Source of the DNA: Cloacibacterium sp. TD35 | GTDB taxonomy: Bacteria > Bacteroidota > Bacteroidia > Flavobacteriales > Weeksellaceae | DNA length: 64,000 nt | Assembly (NCBI RefSeq): GCF_028864635.1 | Contig: NZ_CP104850.1 | Coordinates: 2,362,001-2,426,000, forward strand | Reading direction: 5' to 3' | Part shown: in pieces, positions 52,899-62,145 of the stretch | Numbering within the stretch: position 1 is the stretch's first letter | Layout: each line of letters starts with the position of its first letter | Translations under genes and position numbers: made by a program | The notes under the pieces: model-generated | Seen by the model: only the letters and a program-made list of their open reading frames with translations | Databases searched by the model: none | What the model was told of the DNA's origin: nothing

Positions 52899-54341
52899 AT
52901 GAAAGCGGTTGCCTCTACTAAAATGACCAATTACCGATGGACGATTGTTGCACTACTTTTTTTCGCAACCACCATTAACTATTTAGATAGACAGGTTTTA
53001 TCTTTATTACAACCCATGCTAGAAAAAGAGTTCCATTGGACGGATAGTGACTACGGAACCATTACAGCAGTTTTTTCACTCTGTTATGCTGTTTCTATGC
53101 TTTTTGCAGGAAAATTTATAGACAGATTAGGAACCAAAAGTGGTTACGCATGGGCGATTACAATATGGTCTTTTGGTGCAATTATTCACGCTTTTTCTGG
53201 AGTAGTTACCGAAGGTTTTGTAGGCTTAGAAAACGCTGAAGCACTAAGAAAAGTAGCACAAGGTAGCCAATTAGCAGCCAGTATTTCTATGATTAGCGTT
53301 GCTTCTTTTACTATTGCCAGATGTGTTTTGGCAATCGGAGAAGCGGGAAACTTCCCTGCTGCGATTAAGACTACAGCAGAGTATTTTCCGAAAAAAGACC
53401 GAGCTTTTGCTACAGGAATTTTCAACTCAGGTGCCAATGTGGGCGCAATATTGGCCCCTCTTAGTGTGCCTATTATGGCAGAACTTTGGGGCTGGGAAAG
53501 TGCATTTATCGTGGTAGGGGTAATTGGGTTTATTTGGTTGGCTTTTTGGTTAAAATATTACCACGAACCGAAAAACAATCCAAAGGTAAATCAAGCCGAA
53601 AAAGAATATATTTTACAAGATACCATCAATGACAAAGAGCTACTAAACCAAACCTTAAACGAAACCTCAACTGCTTCAATTTCTATTGGAAAGCTTTTTA
53701 AATATAGACAAACTTGGTCTTTTATTTTAGGAAAATTCTTAACAGACGGTGTTTGGTGGTTTTTCTTATTCTGGACTCCAGCTTACATGAAGGCTCAGTA
53801 CAATATGCAAGGCTCAGAGATCGCATTACCTATTGCTGTGCTCTATAGCATAACGGTTGTAGGTTCTATTTTGGGAGGTAAGTTCCCTACTTATTTTATC
53901 AATAAAGGAATGGATCCTTATGCTGGAAGAATGAAAGCCATGTTTATTATTGCCTTATTCCCTCTATTGGTATTACTGGCACAGCCTTTAGGACATTACT
54001 CTTATTGGTTTCCTATTCTATTAATTGGAATAGGTGGTGCTGCTCACCAAGCATGGTCTGCAAATATATTTTCTACTTCTAGCGACATGTTCCCGAAGAA
54101 AACCCTCGCTACTATAACTGGAATTGGAGGAATGGCAGGAGGGCTCAGTTCTTTCTTAATTAATAAAACCAGTGGACTCCTTTTTACCTTTGCAGATAAA
54201 ACCCATCTTACATTTTTAGGATTTGAAGGTAAACCAGCAGGATACTTTATTATTTTTATTTTCTGCTCTATTGCTTATATCCTAGGTTGGATGTGCATGA
54301 AAACCCTAGTTCCAAAATATAAACTTATTACGGATTTGTAA
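52899..54341 (+). CDS. MFS hexuronate transporter (ExuT-like)
   Basis: 480 residues with twelve predicted membrane helices. The anion/cation symporter subfamily is shown by NYLDRQVLSLLQPMLEKEF near the N terminus and the motif GKFIDRLGTKSG between helices 2 and 3. AIGEAGNFPAAIKTTAEYFPKKDRA is typical of ExuT/GudP/phthalate carriers. It brings glucuronate through the inner membrane and is the last gene of the operon. The first ATG (52899) is used; MTNYRW at 52923 is also possible. Confidence 0.9.
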   Translation: MKAVASTKMTNYRWTIVALLFFATTINYLDRQVLSLLQPMLEKEFHWTDSDYGTITAVFSLCYAVSMLFAGKFIDRLGTKSGYAWAITIWSFGAIIHAFSGVVTEGFVGLENAEALRKVAQGSQLAASISMISVASFTIARCVLAIGEAGNFPAAIKTTAEYFPKKDRAFATGIFNSGANVGAILAPLSVPIMAELWGWESAFIVVGVIGFIWLAFWLKYYHEPKNNPKVNQAEKEYILQDTINDKELLNQTLNETSTASISIGKLFKYRQTWSFILGKFLTDGVWWFFLFWTPAYMKAQYNMQGSEIALPIAVLYSITVVGSILGGKFPTYFINKGMDPYAGRMKAMFIIALFPLLVLLAQPLGHYSYWFPILLIGIGGAAHQAWSANIFSTSSDMFPKKTLATITGIGGMAGGLSSFLINKTSGLLFTFADKTHLTFLGFEGKPAGYFIIFIFCSIAYILGWMCMKTLVPKYKLITDL

Positions 54342-54351
54342 AAACAAAATT

Positions 54352-54424
54352 AAAGGTTATTATAATTTATATTACAAAATATTTCTCTTTAGAAATTTTT
54401 TATATTTTTAGCGAAATAACCTTT
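54352..54424 (+). repeat. Upstream arm able to compete for the rod RNA
   Basis: AAAGGTTATT (54352-54361) is the exact reverse complement of AATAACCTTT (54415-54424). The second arm is also the 5' strand of the rod at 54413-54472, so the two pairings exclude each other, as in an attenuator. Confidence 0.4.
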
Positions 54425-54477
54425 TGTGCAATTTTGGACTGCAGTTCCAAATCGACGGCAAGAGGTTATTTCTTTTT
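54413..54477 (+). ncRNA. Rod-shaped small RNA or very strong terminator
   Basis: Bases 54413-54427 pair with 54458-54472 over 15 positions (two G-T pairs). A nested hairpin TTTGGA/TCCAAA (54433-54451) caps the rod, and TTTTT follows. TATATTTT at 54401-54408 resembles a -7 element at the correct distance for a start at about 54413. It could be a ~60-base independent RNA, or the terminator of the uronate operon, whose last stop codon is 72 bases upstream. Confidence 0.5.
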
Positions 54478-54748
54478 AAGGTTTTAAAATATTAAGTAAA
54501 AGAAGATTTCTTCTTTGTACTGAGAAGGCGTTTTGATTAAAAAACTGTTGGGTAATTTCTAGAAAAGGTTTGGTAAATTCTATTGCAAGAGAAAACTTCA
54601 GTCTCTGCAAACGCTGTTTTTTTGTAGGTACTTTTTGAGAAGTTTTAAGTGCAGCACGCATAATAGAAACCCCATTTAAGGTAAGTACTACTACATTGCC
54701 TACTTTCCCAGAAAACCCTCCTAGAATTCCGTCTTTTGCAATGGCCTT
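54476..54748 (-). pseudogene. DUF6266 protein remnant
   Basis: Reading from 54748 the frame gives K-AIAKDGILGGFSGKVGNVV, then VLTLNGVSIMRAALKTSQKV, the start of a DUF6266 protein, but the initiator position is AAG in place of ATG. The frame ends after ~90 codons, where the family is normally over 200 residues long. It is therefore a truncated and start-less remnant. Its end touches the rod RNA. It lies downstream of the DUF2075 gene on the same strand. Confidence 0.6.
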
Positions 54749-54781
54749 GGTTGGTTAGTTTTTTGATTAGAGTTTCTATAT

Positions 54782-56170
54782 TTATTCTACAATTTCAATT
54801 CCTAAACTTTTTAAATAGTCAAATGTAGGACTGTAAAATTCCGGTTGTCTTGTATGATCATCCACATTTCCTTCGGGAACTACTATAATCATTCCTTGTC
54901 TTGCTCTAGTAAGCAAAACTCTATAAGCATTAATGAGATATTTTTTTCTGATATTTTTATGAATATTCTGCCATTTATTTCCTACAAAAGAGAATGTTTT
55001 CCAACCTTCATTTGAATATCTTAAATCTGCATCCCAAGTTATACAAACCCAATCTAATTCTAAACCTTGTACTTGAAATTCCGTTGCTACATCTTCTAAA
55101 AAGTAAGATGAACGAATATCATATTTATCATCCAAGAACCAATTGACATGATTAATAGGAGTTTTAACATCTATTGCTAATGGCTTCAATCGATAAGCTT
55201 GTGAAGAAACCACAATACCATATCTTTCGCTACCTCTGGCTTTTTCTTTAAGCCATTTTTTAGCTTTTTCTATATCTCTAGTGATTACGACAGGATATTT
55301 ACCTTTCAATTTTTTCAAAGTTTCTTTTGCATTTTCATCGAAATCTAAAATCTCTTTAACAAATCTTGATAAATATTCTGCTCTAAAAGAGCGCATGGAA
55401 ACTGATAAGTGTAATTTATCATCAAAAACAACTTTGTTAGTCAATTCTAATTCTTTTATTGATTCTTGCGCATTGTATTCTGTATCAATTAAATTAGGAG
55501 AAATTCTAGTTTCCCAATTTTTAAACTTGTTTTTAACGGCTGAAAGCCATTCAGAAATACCAGCTTCTCCTGTATTAATTTCTTGGCCACCTCCTACCAA
55601 ACATACAATCACAGCCCAATCTTGATGTCTATTCAAACAAGAAATTAAAAATTCCGGTTCAGAATATTGAAAATTAGAAATGCCTTTCTTTTGTTGCATA
55701 AATTTTACAGTTTGCTCTTTTGTCCAAGCTCTTTGAGCTTCATCAAAAATAGCAACATGGTCATAAGGAGCTTTAGGATCTCTTAAATATTCATCTCGAT
55801 AATGGTGAATAATTTGAATAAAAGCTTTTACACTTTCTCTAGCACTTTTTTTGGTTATTTTATTGCCTTTTAATTTCTCCTGCCCAATTTTATCTCGAGC
55901 TAATGCTTCCTGTAAAATATCTACCAAAGGCTTATTTCCCGATAGAAAAACACTTGTATTTCCCTTTTCTTTATCTAAATGTTCAGTTGCTACTTTCAAG
56001 CCAACCAAAGTTTTACCTGCACCAGGAACACCTGTAACAAAGCATATTACTTTTTTATTATTTTGTTTAGCGTAATCTATTGTATCAGAAATATAATTTG
56101 AAGTATAATTTAAATTAATTGCATCTGCATCATTTCTAGTTATAGCTTCTACATTATGATTATTATATAA
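54782..56170 (-). pseudogene. DUF2075 helicase, C-terminal part of a frameshifted gene
   Basis: The open frame extends upstream of any ATG to 56170 and includes a Walker A motif, [16 protein letters not shown], followed by IFDEAQRAW (Walker B, DEAQ), [16 protein letters not shown], and the motif V/VI region [15 protein letters not shown] and [13 protein letters not shown]. This is the SF1-like DUF2075/Schlafen-type helicase core. The preceding residues ([15 protein letters not shown]) continue the product of the next-upstream frame, showing that one base has been lost near 56172 between the two halves. If translated alone it would need the internal TTG at 56008 and would lack Walker A. Confidence 0.72.
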
Positions 56171-56757
56171 CTAATTGCAGCTTCAATAATCGTTGGTGTA
56201 GGAGAGTAACTCCCTTTTAGATATTCATTGGGATTAATTTCTTCTGTAGATTGATAAAATTTAATTACCTCTTGAATAGTCGTCCCCAAATTTTCCGCAT
56301 TTGTTCTTAATGGACTTGTTAAGTTATCATTATGACTTGTAAAAATAACTTCTAATGGAATTTTTTTGGAATGGGTAGCAACTAGAATTGGAACAAGTAA
56401 AAGTTCATGACTTGGTTGATGAAAATTTTTCAAATCTAATGCATAATCCCAAACTTGTTCAATATTGTGATTTAAAAATTCTTTTTCTCCTACCTTAAAC
56501 TCAATTACAAAAACAATATTCTTAATAATTAATATACAATCTACTCTTTTACCCATCCTTGGAACGGAGAACTCAAAAAATAAATGCCCATTAAATTGTT
56601 TTAAAATTTCTTTTAAAAGGCTGATTTGAAATTCCCAAGCGTATAATTCAGTATTAATATGACCCAATCTTCCATTTACAGAAATTTCACCAATTATTGT
56701 TTCAGGTGATTTCTCAAGAAAATCATTAATTGTATCAGAATAGTAATAGTTAAGCAT
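56149..56757 (-). pseudogene. N-terminal nuclease-like part of the frameshifted DUF2075 gene
   Basis: 202 codons from ATG 56757. Residues ~70-95 show a PD-(D/E)xK nuclease pattern: MGKRVDCILI with Asp, then VFVIEFKVGEKEF with E-x-K. The last good residues (SYSPTPTIIEAAI) lead naturally into the helicase frame one base away. In this frame only a spurious SYIIIIM tail follows before the TAG. Restoring one base near 56172 would give a protein of about 650 residues with nuclease and helicase domains. Whether this is decay, phase variation or a sequencing error cannot be told. Confidence 0.7.
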
Positions 56758-56888
56758 ATATTAGACCGAGCTTTATGTAATTAAAAAGAATTTTTAAAAT
56801 TCTTTTTATCAAAGTTTTCATTAATTAGTTTTAACAAATATATCAAATCCTTTTCAAACAAAATTATGGAAAAACGCATTGCGCTAAA

Positions 56889-58006
56889 AATCATAAAACC
56901 TATTCATTTTTCTTGCTTTTAAGTTCGAGTCAAAGAGCAGTCAAGTTTTAGGTTTGTTCATGACTTGTTCGTAATTTATGGTACTTTTCCGAGCTTGATT
57001 CGAAGGAAACACGAATAAACTACGAGCAAACACGAAGGAAAACCCAAATAATAGCCGATTTTGACAGGTAAAGAAGTGTGATTATTCTGAAAAATTTTTC
57101 AGCATAATTTCTACCTCTGCTTTCAGTTCTTGGATAAAACTTTCAGGGGCTAAAACTTGCACACGTTTTCCATAGGATAAAATCTCCCTTTGGAAATCAT
57201 AAGTAGGAACCAAACTCACCTTAAAAATGGTTTCCGTTTCGTTCTCAGCGATTACGGTTTGGGAATGATGCAGTGGCAAAGCTTTGACATAATTGGCTTG
57301 TTCACGGTCAAATTTCAACAAAATTTCCTGTGTTTCTTTGCCCAAAGTACTGATGATGCCAAAAGAATTTTTGTAAGCCTTTTCTATATCAATATTCTCT
57401 CTTTTGAAAGAAGTATTGCTGATATTGAGGTCAGAAATGCGGTCTAGTCCGTAAGTTTTTAGAAAAAAAGAGGGGTTTTTGGACTGATAATCGGCGGCCA
57501 AAAGATACCAACGGTTTTTGAATTCCTTCAAAGCATAAGGCATAACTACTTTGCTGGATTTTTCGTTTTCCCAAAATTTCTGATAACTAAAAGATAGTAC
57601 TTTCTTTTGAGTAATGGCATGAATCAAACCGTTAAGATGTTCTAAACCTCTGGCTCTTCTAGGCTCAAAAAACATGACATCTGCTTTTCCTTTGGTTTCG
57701 CGGTAAGCTTCTACCAAAAGCAATTGGTCGAAAACGCTTTCTTGGGAAAGTTCTAGTTCTTCTTCCTCTATAAAATGGGCATTCCTCTTTCGGGAATAAG
57801 AAATCTGAATCCCAAAAACATCTGCAATCGCCAGTTTATCTCGCTGAAAGGTACGTTCTGTAAATTTGAGTTCTAGTCCTTTTTCTGCAAACTGCATTTC
57901 TAGATAATCTGCAATTTCTGGATAAGTGGCACCTTTGTCTTTTCGTCTTCGTAAAAACTCTTCTATAAAGAGCAATCTGAGCATTTGTTCGTTTTTTGCC
58001 ATAGAA
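56889..58006. repeat. Long direct repeat, right copy (WYL gene plus flank)
   Basis: Counterpart of 39474-40600 in the same orientation, 17.4 kb away. The shared region includes the downstream words TTTATGGTACTTTTCCGAG and GATTCGAAGGAAACAC and nearly the whole WYL gene. The 19-base inverted repeat of the left copy is decayed here. Confidence 0.8.
57082..58002 (-). CDS. WYL-domain transcriptional regulator, copy 2
   Basis: 306 residues from ATG 58002, differing from copy 1 at seven positions counted by eye (for example K for R at 23, M for T at 36, E for V at the middle GL-HLNG site, and the last residue). The winged helix and WYL domain are intact. Because both copies are open and nearly identical, the duplication or a conversion event is recent. 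It stands upstream on the minus strand of the DUF2075 gene, which it might regulate. Confidence 0.87.
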   Translation of the reverse strand: MAKNEQMLRLLFIEEFLRRRKDKGATYPEIADYLEMQFAEKGLELKFTERTFQRDKLAIADVFGIQISYSRKRNAHFIEEEELELSQESVFDQLLLVEAYRETKGKADVMFFEPRRARGLEHLNGLIHAITQKKVLSFSYQKFWENEKSSKVVMPYALKEFKNRWYLLAADYQSKNPSFFLKTYGLDRISDLNISNTSFKRENIDIEKAYKNSFGIISTLGKETQEILLKFDREQANYVKALPLHHSQTVIAENETETIFKVSLVPTYDFQREILSYGKRVQVLAPESFIQELKAEVEIMLKNFSE

Positions 58007-58109
58007 ATATAGATTAAGGTTATGACAAAGGTAAGAAAGCAAAACGACAAATAATGACGGACAAAATTAGATTTAAAATAAATATTTAAAACCCATATAA
58101 AAACAAAAA

Positions 58110-58129
58110 CCGCTTCTAAAAAGAAGCGG
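58110..58129 (-). terminator. Terminator on the minus strand
   Basis: CCGCTTCT (58110-58117) pairs with AGAAGCGG (58122-58129) over 8 bases. On the minus strand the stem is followed by TTTTTGTTTTT. No gene feeding it from the right was recognised. Confidence 0.6.
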
Positions 58130-59025
58130 CTTGTGGTTTCTCCAGGAATATATTTTTTTTCTTCAATCTGCTTACTGCAAGGGCTTACAGATTTTAATTA
58201 TTTTTAGGTAACCGAATATTCCACCTATTAAAATGTTACAATTTTACTCAAATCGTATAGCAAATTTAGTAAATCTTTATTAGTTTTAGATAAATTAATA
58301 ATGTTATTTGTCAAACAAGTTTCATTTTTATAAACGTATCTGATTGTATTTGAAGTTATAGTTTTAAATTATGGTTATTGGCATGAGAGCAAATAATTAA
58401 AACCCAAACACTACTCTGATAACATACTGCCAGACTGAAGTGATTATGAAACCCTGATTAGAATGAAAATAATTCCATAAAAAGTGTAACATACGAACAT
58501 TAAATTAAAGAATAGTTTAAAATATATTCTTTAACAAAATACAAATTATTGATTTACAATTGATTAAACATAATTAGCATTATTATCCCTTATTTATTTC
58601 AAGAGCATTTTATAAATAAATAGTTGCAAAAAAATAACTTTATATCTCCTAAAACAATAAGGAAGGATAATTATAAGGAAAATGAGTTGAGGGGTATGGG
58701 TTGAAGGGTGTGGGTTAAATTTTAAAATAAGTAATGAGTTTTTTGTAAAACTTCACGAAGACTGAGTAAATTATTTTATTGAAGGTACGTATTACAAACC
58801 CAAGTCATAAGTTATGTTAATCGTTTTTTTGACACTACTTATTTTAGTTTCAGTTAGAAACCAGCTATAAGGCGATCGAGCAGAAAGGACTGAACTGTTT
58901 GAATGAAAGCATTTTACTTACTCCTCATTCCATTGATTATTTCCATATTAATTTACCTAAATAACAGGACGTGAATTATATATAAAATACAAATAATTAT
59001 ATAAATTTTTGTAAAACCCTTCACA
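58130..59025. other. Long AT-rich gap with a small tandem duplication
   Basis: No convincing gene is present on either strand. A 14-base unit is duplicated in tandem with two changes at 58689-58702 and 58703-58716 (GAGGGGTATGGGTT form). An open stretch at 58858-58974 could be the last 38 codons of a lost gene (ends HINLPK) but has no start. The region separates the duplicated WYL gene from the catalase operon and may be a decayed junction. Confidence 0.4.
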
Positions 59026-59033
59026 TAACTTTG
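59026..59033 (+). promoter_or_regulatory. -7 element of the DUF892-catalase operon
   Basis: TAACTTTG is an exact TAnnTTTG match, 27 bases before the ATG. The nearest TTG is only 14 bases upstream. Confidence 0.45.
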
Positions 59034-59059
59034 GCCAAAACCCATTTAATAATATTATT

Positions 59060-59611
59060 ATGAAAAATCAGAAAAATTTAGCAGAGTCCGTATCGAAAAA
59101 TTTGAACGATATATTTATAGAGGGACTTAAGGATATGTATTGGGTAGAAAATACATTGGTTAAGGCTCTTCCAAAAATGTTTGAAAATGCGAGGGACACT
59201 CGACTTAAAACCGCCATTAAAGACCACCTTGCTCAAACTAAAGAACATGTTATCCGTCTGGAGCAAGTTTTTGAACAATTGGGAGAAAAAGCAGAAGCCC
59301 AAAAATGTTTCGCCATGGAGGGAATATTGAAGGAAGGTGACGAAATTTTAAAAGACACTGAAGAAGGAGCAGTTCGAGACGCCGCAATCATTGCCGCCTC
59401 TCAAAAGGTTGAACATTATGAAATTACTTCATATGGTACCCTTTGTGCTTACGCCAAAACACTTAATGAAAGAGCAGCATTAGATTTACTCTTGAGAACA
59501 TTAGGTGAAGAAAAAAAATCTGACTGTTTATTGAGTTCCATAGCAGATACCAATCTTAATTCACAGGCCATGACGGATCTGTTGCCATCTAAAAATATTA
59601 AAGCTGTTTAA
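59060..59611 (+). CDS. DUF892 (YciE/YciF) ferritin-like protein
   Basis: 183 residues. The ferritin-like helices of the family are LNDIFIEGLKDMYWVENTLVKALPKM, HLAQTKEHVIRLEQVFEQLG and QKVEHYEITSYGTLCAYAKTL, carrying the Glu/His pattern of a di-metal site. These proteins are stress-induced and often accompany catalases. It precedes the catalase gene by 17 bases, so the two respond together, probably to oxidative or general stress. The enzymatic role is not established. Confidence 0.87.
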   Translation: MKNQKNLAESVSKNLNDIFIEGLKDMYWVENTLVKALPKMFENARDTRLKTAIKDHLAQTKEHVIRLEQVFEQLGEKAEAQKCFAMEGILKEGDEILKDTEEGAVRDAAIIAASQKVEHYEITSYGTLCAYAKTLNERAALDLLLRTLGEEKKSDCLLSSIADTNLNSQAMTDLLPSKNIKAV

Positions 59612-59628
59612 CTTTTCAAAATAAAATT

Positions 59629-61767
59629 ATGAAACCCAAAGAAAAAGAACCCTTTGAAAACGGTGCAAATCCTAAACAGGAACAATTGTCACAATATACC
59701 ACAGATACCCAAGGAGAATTTATGACTACCAACCAGGGACTGAAAATCAATGACGATCAGAATTCATTGAAAGACGGAGAACGCGGCGCTACGTTGCTTG
59801 AAGATTTTATCTTAAGAGAAAAGATTACCCATTTCGACCATGAAAGAATCCCTGAAAGAATTGTACATGCAAGAGGATCAGGTGCACATGGTGTTTTCGA
59901 GTTATACCAATCTATGGGAAAATATACCAAGGCAAAATTTTTAAATGACACCTCTTATAAAACGCCCGTTTTTGCCCGTTTTTCTACTGTTGCAGGAAGC
60001 AGAGGCTCGACAGATATGCCCCGTGACATTCGTGGTTTTGCGGTAAAGTTCTATACACAAGAGGGGATTTATGATCTGGTGGGCAATAATACGCCTGTAT
60101 TTTTTATTCAGGATGCGATGAAATTTCCTGATCTTGTACATGCCGTAAAGCCAGAACCAGACAATGAAATTCCGCAAGCGGCTTCCGCTCATGATACTTT
60201 TTGGGATTTTATCTCTCTTATGCCAGAATCCATGCACAACATTATGTGGCTTATGAGCGACCGAGCTATTCCTAGGAGTTTGCGAACCATGGAAGGCTTC
60301 GGCATCCATACCTTTAGATTTATTAATGAGGAAGGAAAATCTCATTTTGTGAAGTTTCATTGGAAACCTTTGCAGGGAGTACTTTCATTGGCATGGGACG
60401 AATCTCAGCGAATTGCGGGAAAAGACACCGATTTTCACCGTCGCGATCTTTGGGAAGCCATAGAAGCAGGTCATTATCCTGAATGGGAACTTGGCGTACA
60501 AATTATTCCAGAGGAAGATGAACATAAATACCCATTTGATTTATTGGATCCCACTAAAATCATTCCTGAAGAAATGGTTCCCGTAGAAATTATTGGAAAA
60601 ATGACCCTTAACCGAAATCCTGATAATTTCTTTGCTGAGACAGAGCAAGTGGCCTTCCATCCTGGGCATATTGTTCCGGGAATTGATTTCAGCAATGATC
60701 CTTTGCTTCAAGGTAGACTTTTTTCATACACTGATACACAGATTTCAAGACTTGGGGGCCCTAATTTCCACGAAATCCCCATCAACAAATCCATCCATGA
60801 AATTACCAACAATCAGCGTGACGGCATGCACAGAATGCAGGTTAACAAAGGTAAAGCACATTACCATCCCAATTCGATTGGCGGAGGCTGTCCTTTCCAA
60901 GCGATGATGAAGGAAGGTGGATTTCATTCTTTCAATGAACGTGTGGATTCGTCAAAAATTAGGAAAAGAAGCCAGAGTTTCTTTGACCATTTCAGTCAAC
61001 CTGCTCTATTTTATAATAGTATGACCCCTCATGAGAAGCGACATATTCAAAATGCGTTTTCCTTTGAGCTGGGAAAAGTAAAATTGGTTCCGATTCGCCA
61101 AAGAGTCGTCAACATGCTTTTGGAAGTGAGTGTAGAATTGGCCACCATCGTTGGAAATCATCTTGGTCTCACTCCTCAAAAACTTCCGCAGCCGATTACA
61201 GGAAGTATTCCTGCGGACGGAAATCTGGAAGAATTTTATTCATTTAGTAATAAACTCCCTATAGATAAATCTCCAGCTGTAAGCCAAGCTGATAAATTAC
61301 CTACCAACATTAAAGCAAGAAGAATTGCCCTCTTGACTGCAGATGGTGTGAATGATTCTGCTTTTACAGAAATTAAAAAACAGCTTTGTGATATGGATGC
61401 CGTAGTGAATATTATTGCCCTAAAACATGGATTTGTCACTACAAAAAGTGGTGATCTATATCCCGTTTGTGAAAGCCTGTTAACGGCATCGTCTGTAGTT
61501 TTCGATGCCGTATATGTTGCGGGTGGAGATAGTGTTGCTACCCTTTCATCAAATGCAGATGCTCTACATTTTGTAGCAGAAGCCTTCAAACACTGTAAGC
61601 CTATTGGTGCAGATGCAGATGCTGCTGAATTATTAATTAAAGCGATTCCACAGGTTGAATTACCGACTGCCGGAGTAATAACGGATGGGAATCTTGATGA
61701 TTTTGTAATTGCTCTCCAAAAGCATCGATTTTGGGAACGAGAGGAAGAGCCAAAAGTTCCTGCATAA
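59629..61767 (+). CDS. katE: Large-subunit catalase with DJ-1/PfpI-like C-terminal domain
   Basis: 712 residues, the HPII (KatE) type. ARGSGAHGVFELY holds the distal His, RFSTVAGSRGSTDMPRDIRGFAVKFYT follows, and LFSYTDTQISRLGGPNFHEIPIN holds the proximal haem-ligand Tyr. A C-terminal domain of ~150 residues (RRIALLTADGVNDSAF ... VYVAGGDSV) resembles the DJ-1/PfpI fold of large catalases. The enzyme breaks down hydrogen peroxide. It forms an operon with the DUF892 gene and ends at a clear terminator. Confidence 0.95.
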   Translation: MKPKEKEPFENGANPKQEQLSQYTTDTQGEFMTTNQGLKINDDQNSLKDGERGATLLEDFILREKITHFDHERIPERIVHARGSGAHGVFELYQSMGKYTKAKFLNDTSYKTPVFARFSTVAGSRGSTDMPRDIRGFAVKFYTQEGIYDLVGNNTPVFFIQDAMKFPDLVHAVKPEPDNEIPQAASAHDTFWDFISLMPESMHNIMWLMSDRAIPRSLRTMEGFGIHTFRFINEEGKSHFVKFHWKPLQGVLSLAWDESQRIAGKDTDFHRRDLWEAIEAGHYPEWELGVQIIPEEDEHKYPFDLLDPTKIIPEEMVPVEIIGKMTLNRNPDNFFAETEQVAFHPGHIVPGIDFSNDPLLQGRLFSYTDTQISRLGGPNFHEIPINKSIHEITNNQRDGMHRMQVNKGKAHYHPNSIGGGCPFQAMMKEGGFHSFNERVDSSKIRKRSQSFFDHFSQPALFYNSMTPHEKRHIQNAFSFELGKVKLVPIRQRVVNMLLEVSVELATIVGNHLGLTPQKLPQPITGSIPADGNLEEFYSFSNKLPIDKSPAVSQADKLPTNIKARRIALLTADGVNDSAFTEIKKQLCDMDAVVNIIALKHGFVTTKSGDLYPVCESLLTASSVVFDAVYVAGGDSVATLSSNADALHFVAEAFKHCKPIGADADAAELLIKAIPQVELPTAGVITDGNLDDFVIALQKHRFWEREEEPKVPA

Positions 61768-61785
61768 AATAAGATATCTAAATAT

Positions 61786-61810
61786 AACCCTACTTGATGT
61801 AGGGTTTTGT
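61786..61810 (+). terminator. Terminator of the catalase operon
   Basis: AACCCTAC (61786-61793) pairs with GTAGGGTT (61799-61806) around TTGAT, followed by TTGT. Confidence 0.75.
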
Positions 61811-61928
61811 ATTTAGTATTGTGCTAATTATCTCTAAGTTTTTAATTACTAAACCGAGAGTGCGTTTAATGAGAGCGTTTATTAACTATATTCTATTACC
61901 ATAATGTGGTAAAGCATAAAGCTGTACC

Positions 61929-62145
61929 CGTCATCATACCTTATATTCAACTATAGAACTAAGGAATACTGATGACGTAACCCATGAAATGACACGTTTT
62001 GGAATACGAAGACCGCTCTCTTTGGCAGTGTGAATAATTTCGCTTATAAAACTAGCCACAGACAGTGGTGATTTTGGAGTCTTGACGAAGTTAAAATAAA
62101 TTTCCTGTAAAGCCTTTAAACAAATAGTTTTTGGGCTTTTTTTTA
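61929..62145 (+). ncRNA. Structured RNA candidate, copy B, with its own terminator
   Basis: Homologous to copy A over 62011-62093. Hairpin CCAC-AGACA-GTGG (62056-62068) keeps pairing through two double changes relative to copy A and preserves the GACA loop. An upstream hairpin pairs CGTCATCA (61929-61936) with TGATGACG (61970-61977), and CCTTA with TAAGG inside it. An intrinsic terminator closes the unit: AAAGCC (62109-62114) with GGCTTT (62134-62139), then Ts. This gives a ~215-base independent RNA. No protein gene fits the region, and no transposase stands beside it. Confidence 0.6.

Noticed and set aside
48693-54341. Possible galacturonate branch
   Set aside because: No altronate oxidoreductase or dehydratase is present. 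UxaC alone does not show galacturonate use.
58858-58974. Open stretch ending HINLPK, possibly the C terminus of a lost gene
   Set aside because: No start codon, no recognisable family, only 38 codons. It is mentioned only in the gap description.
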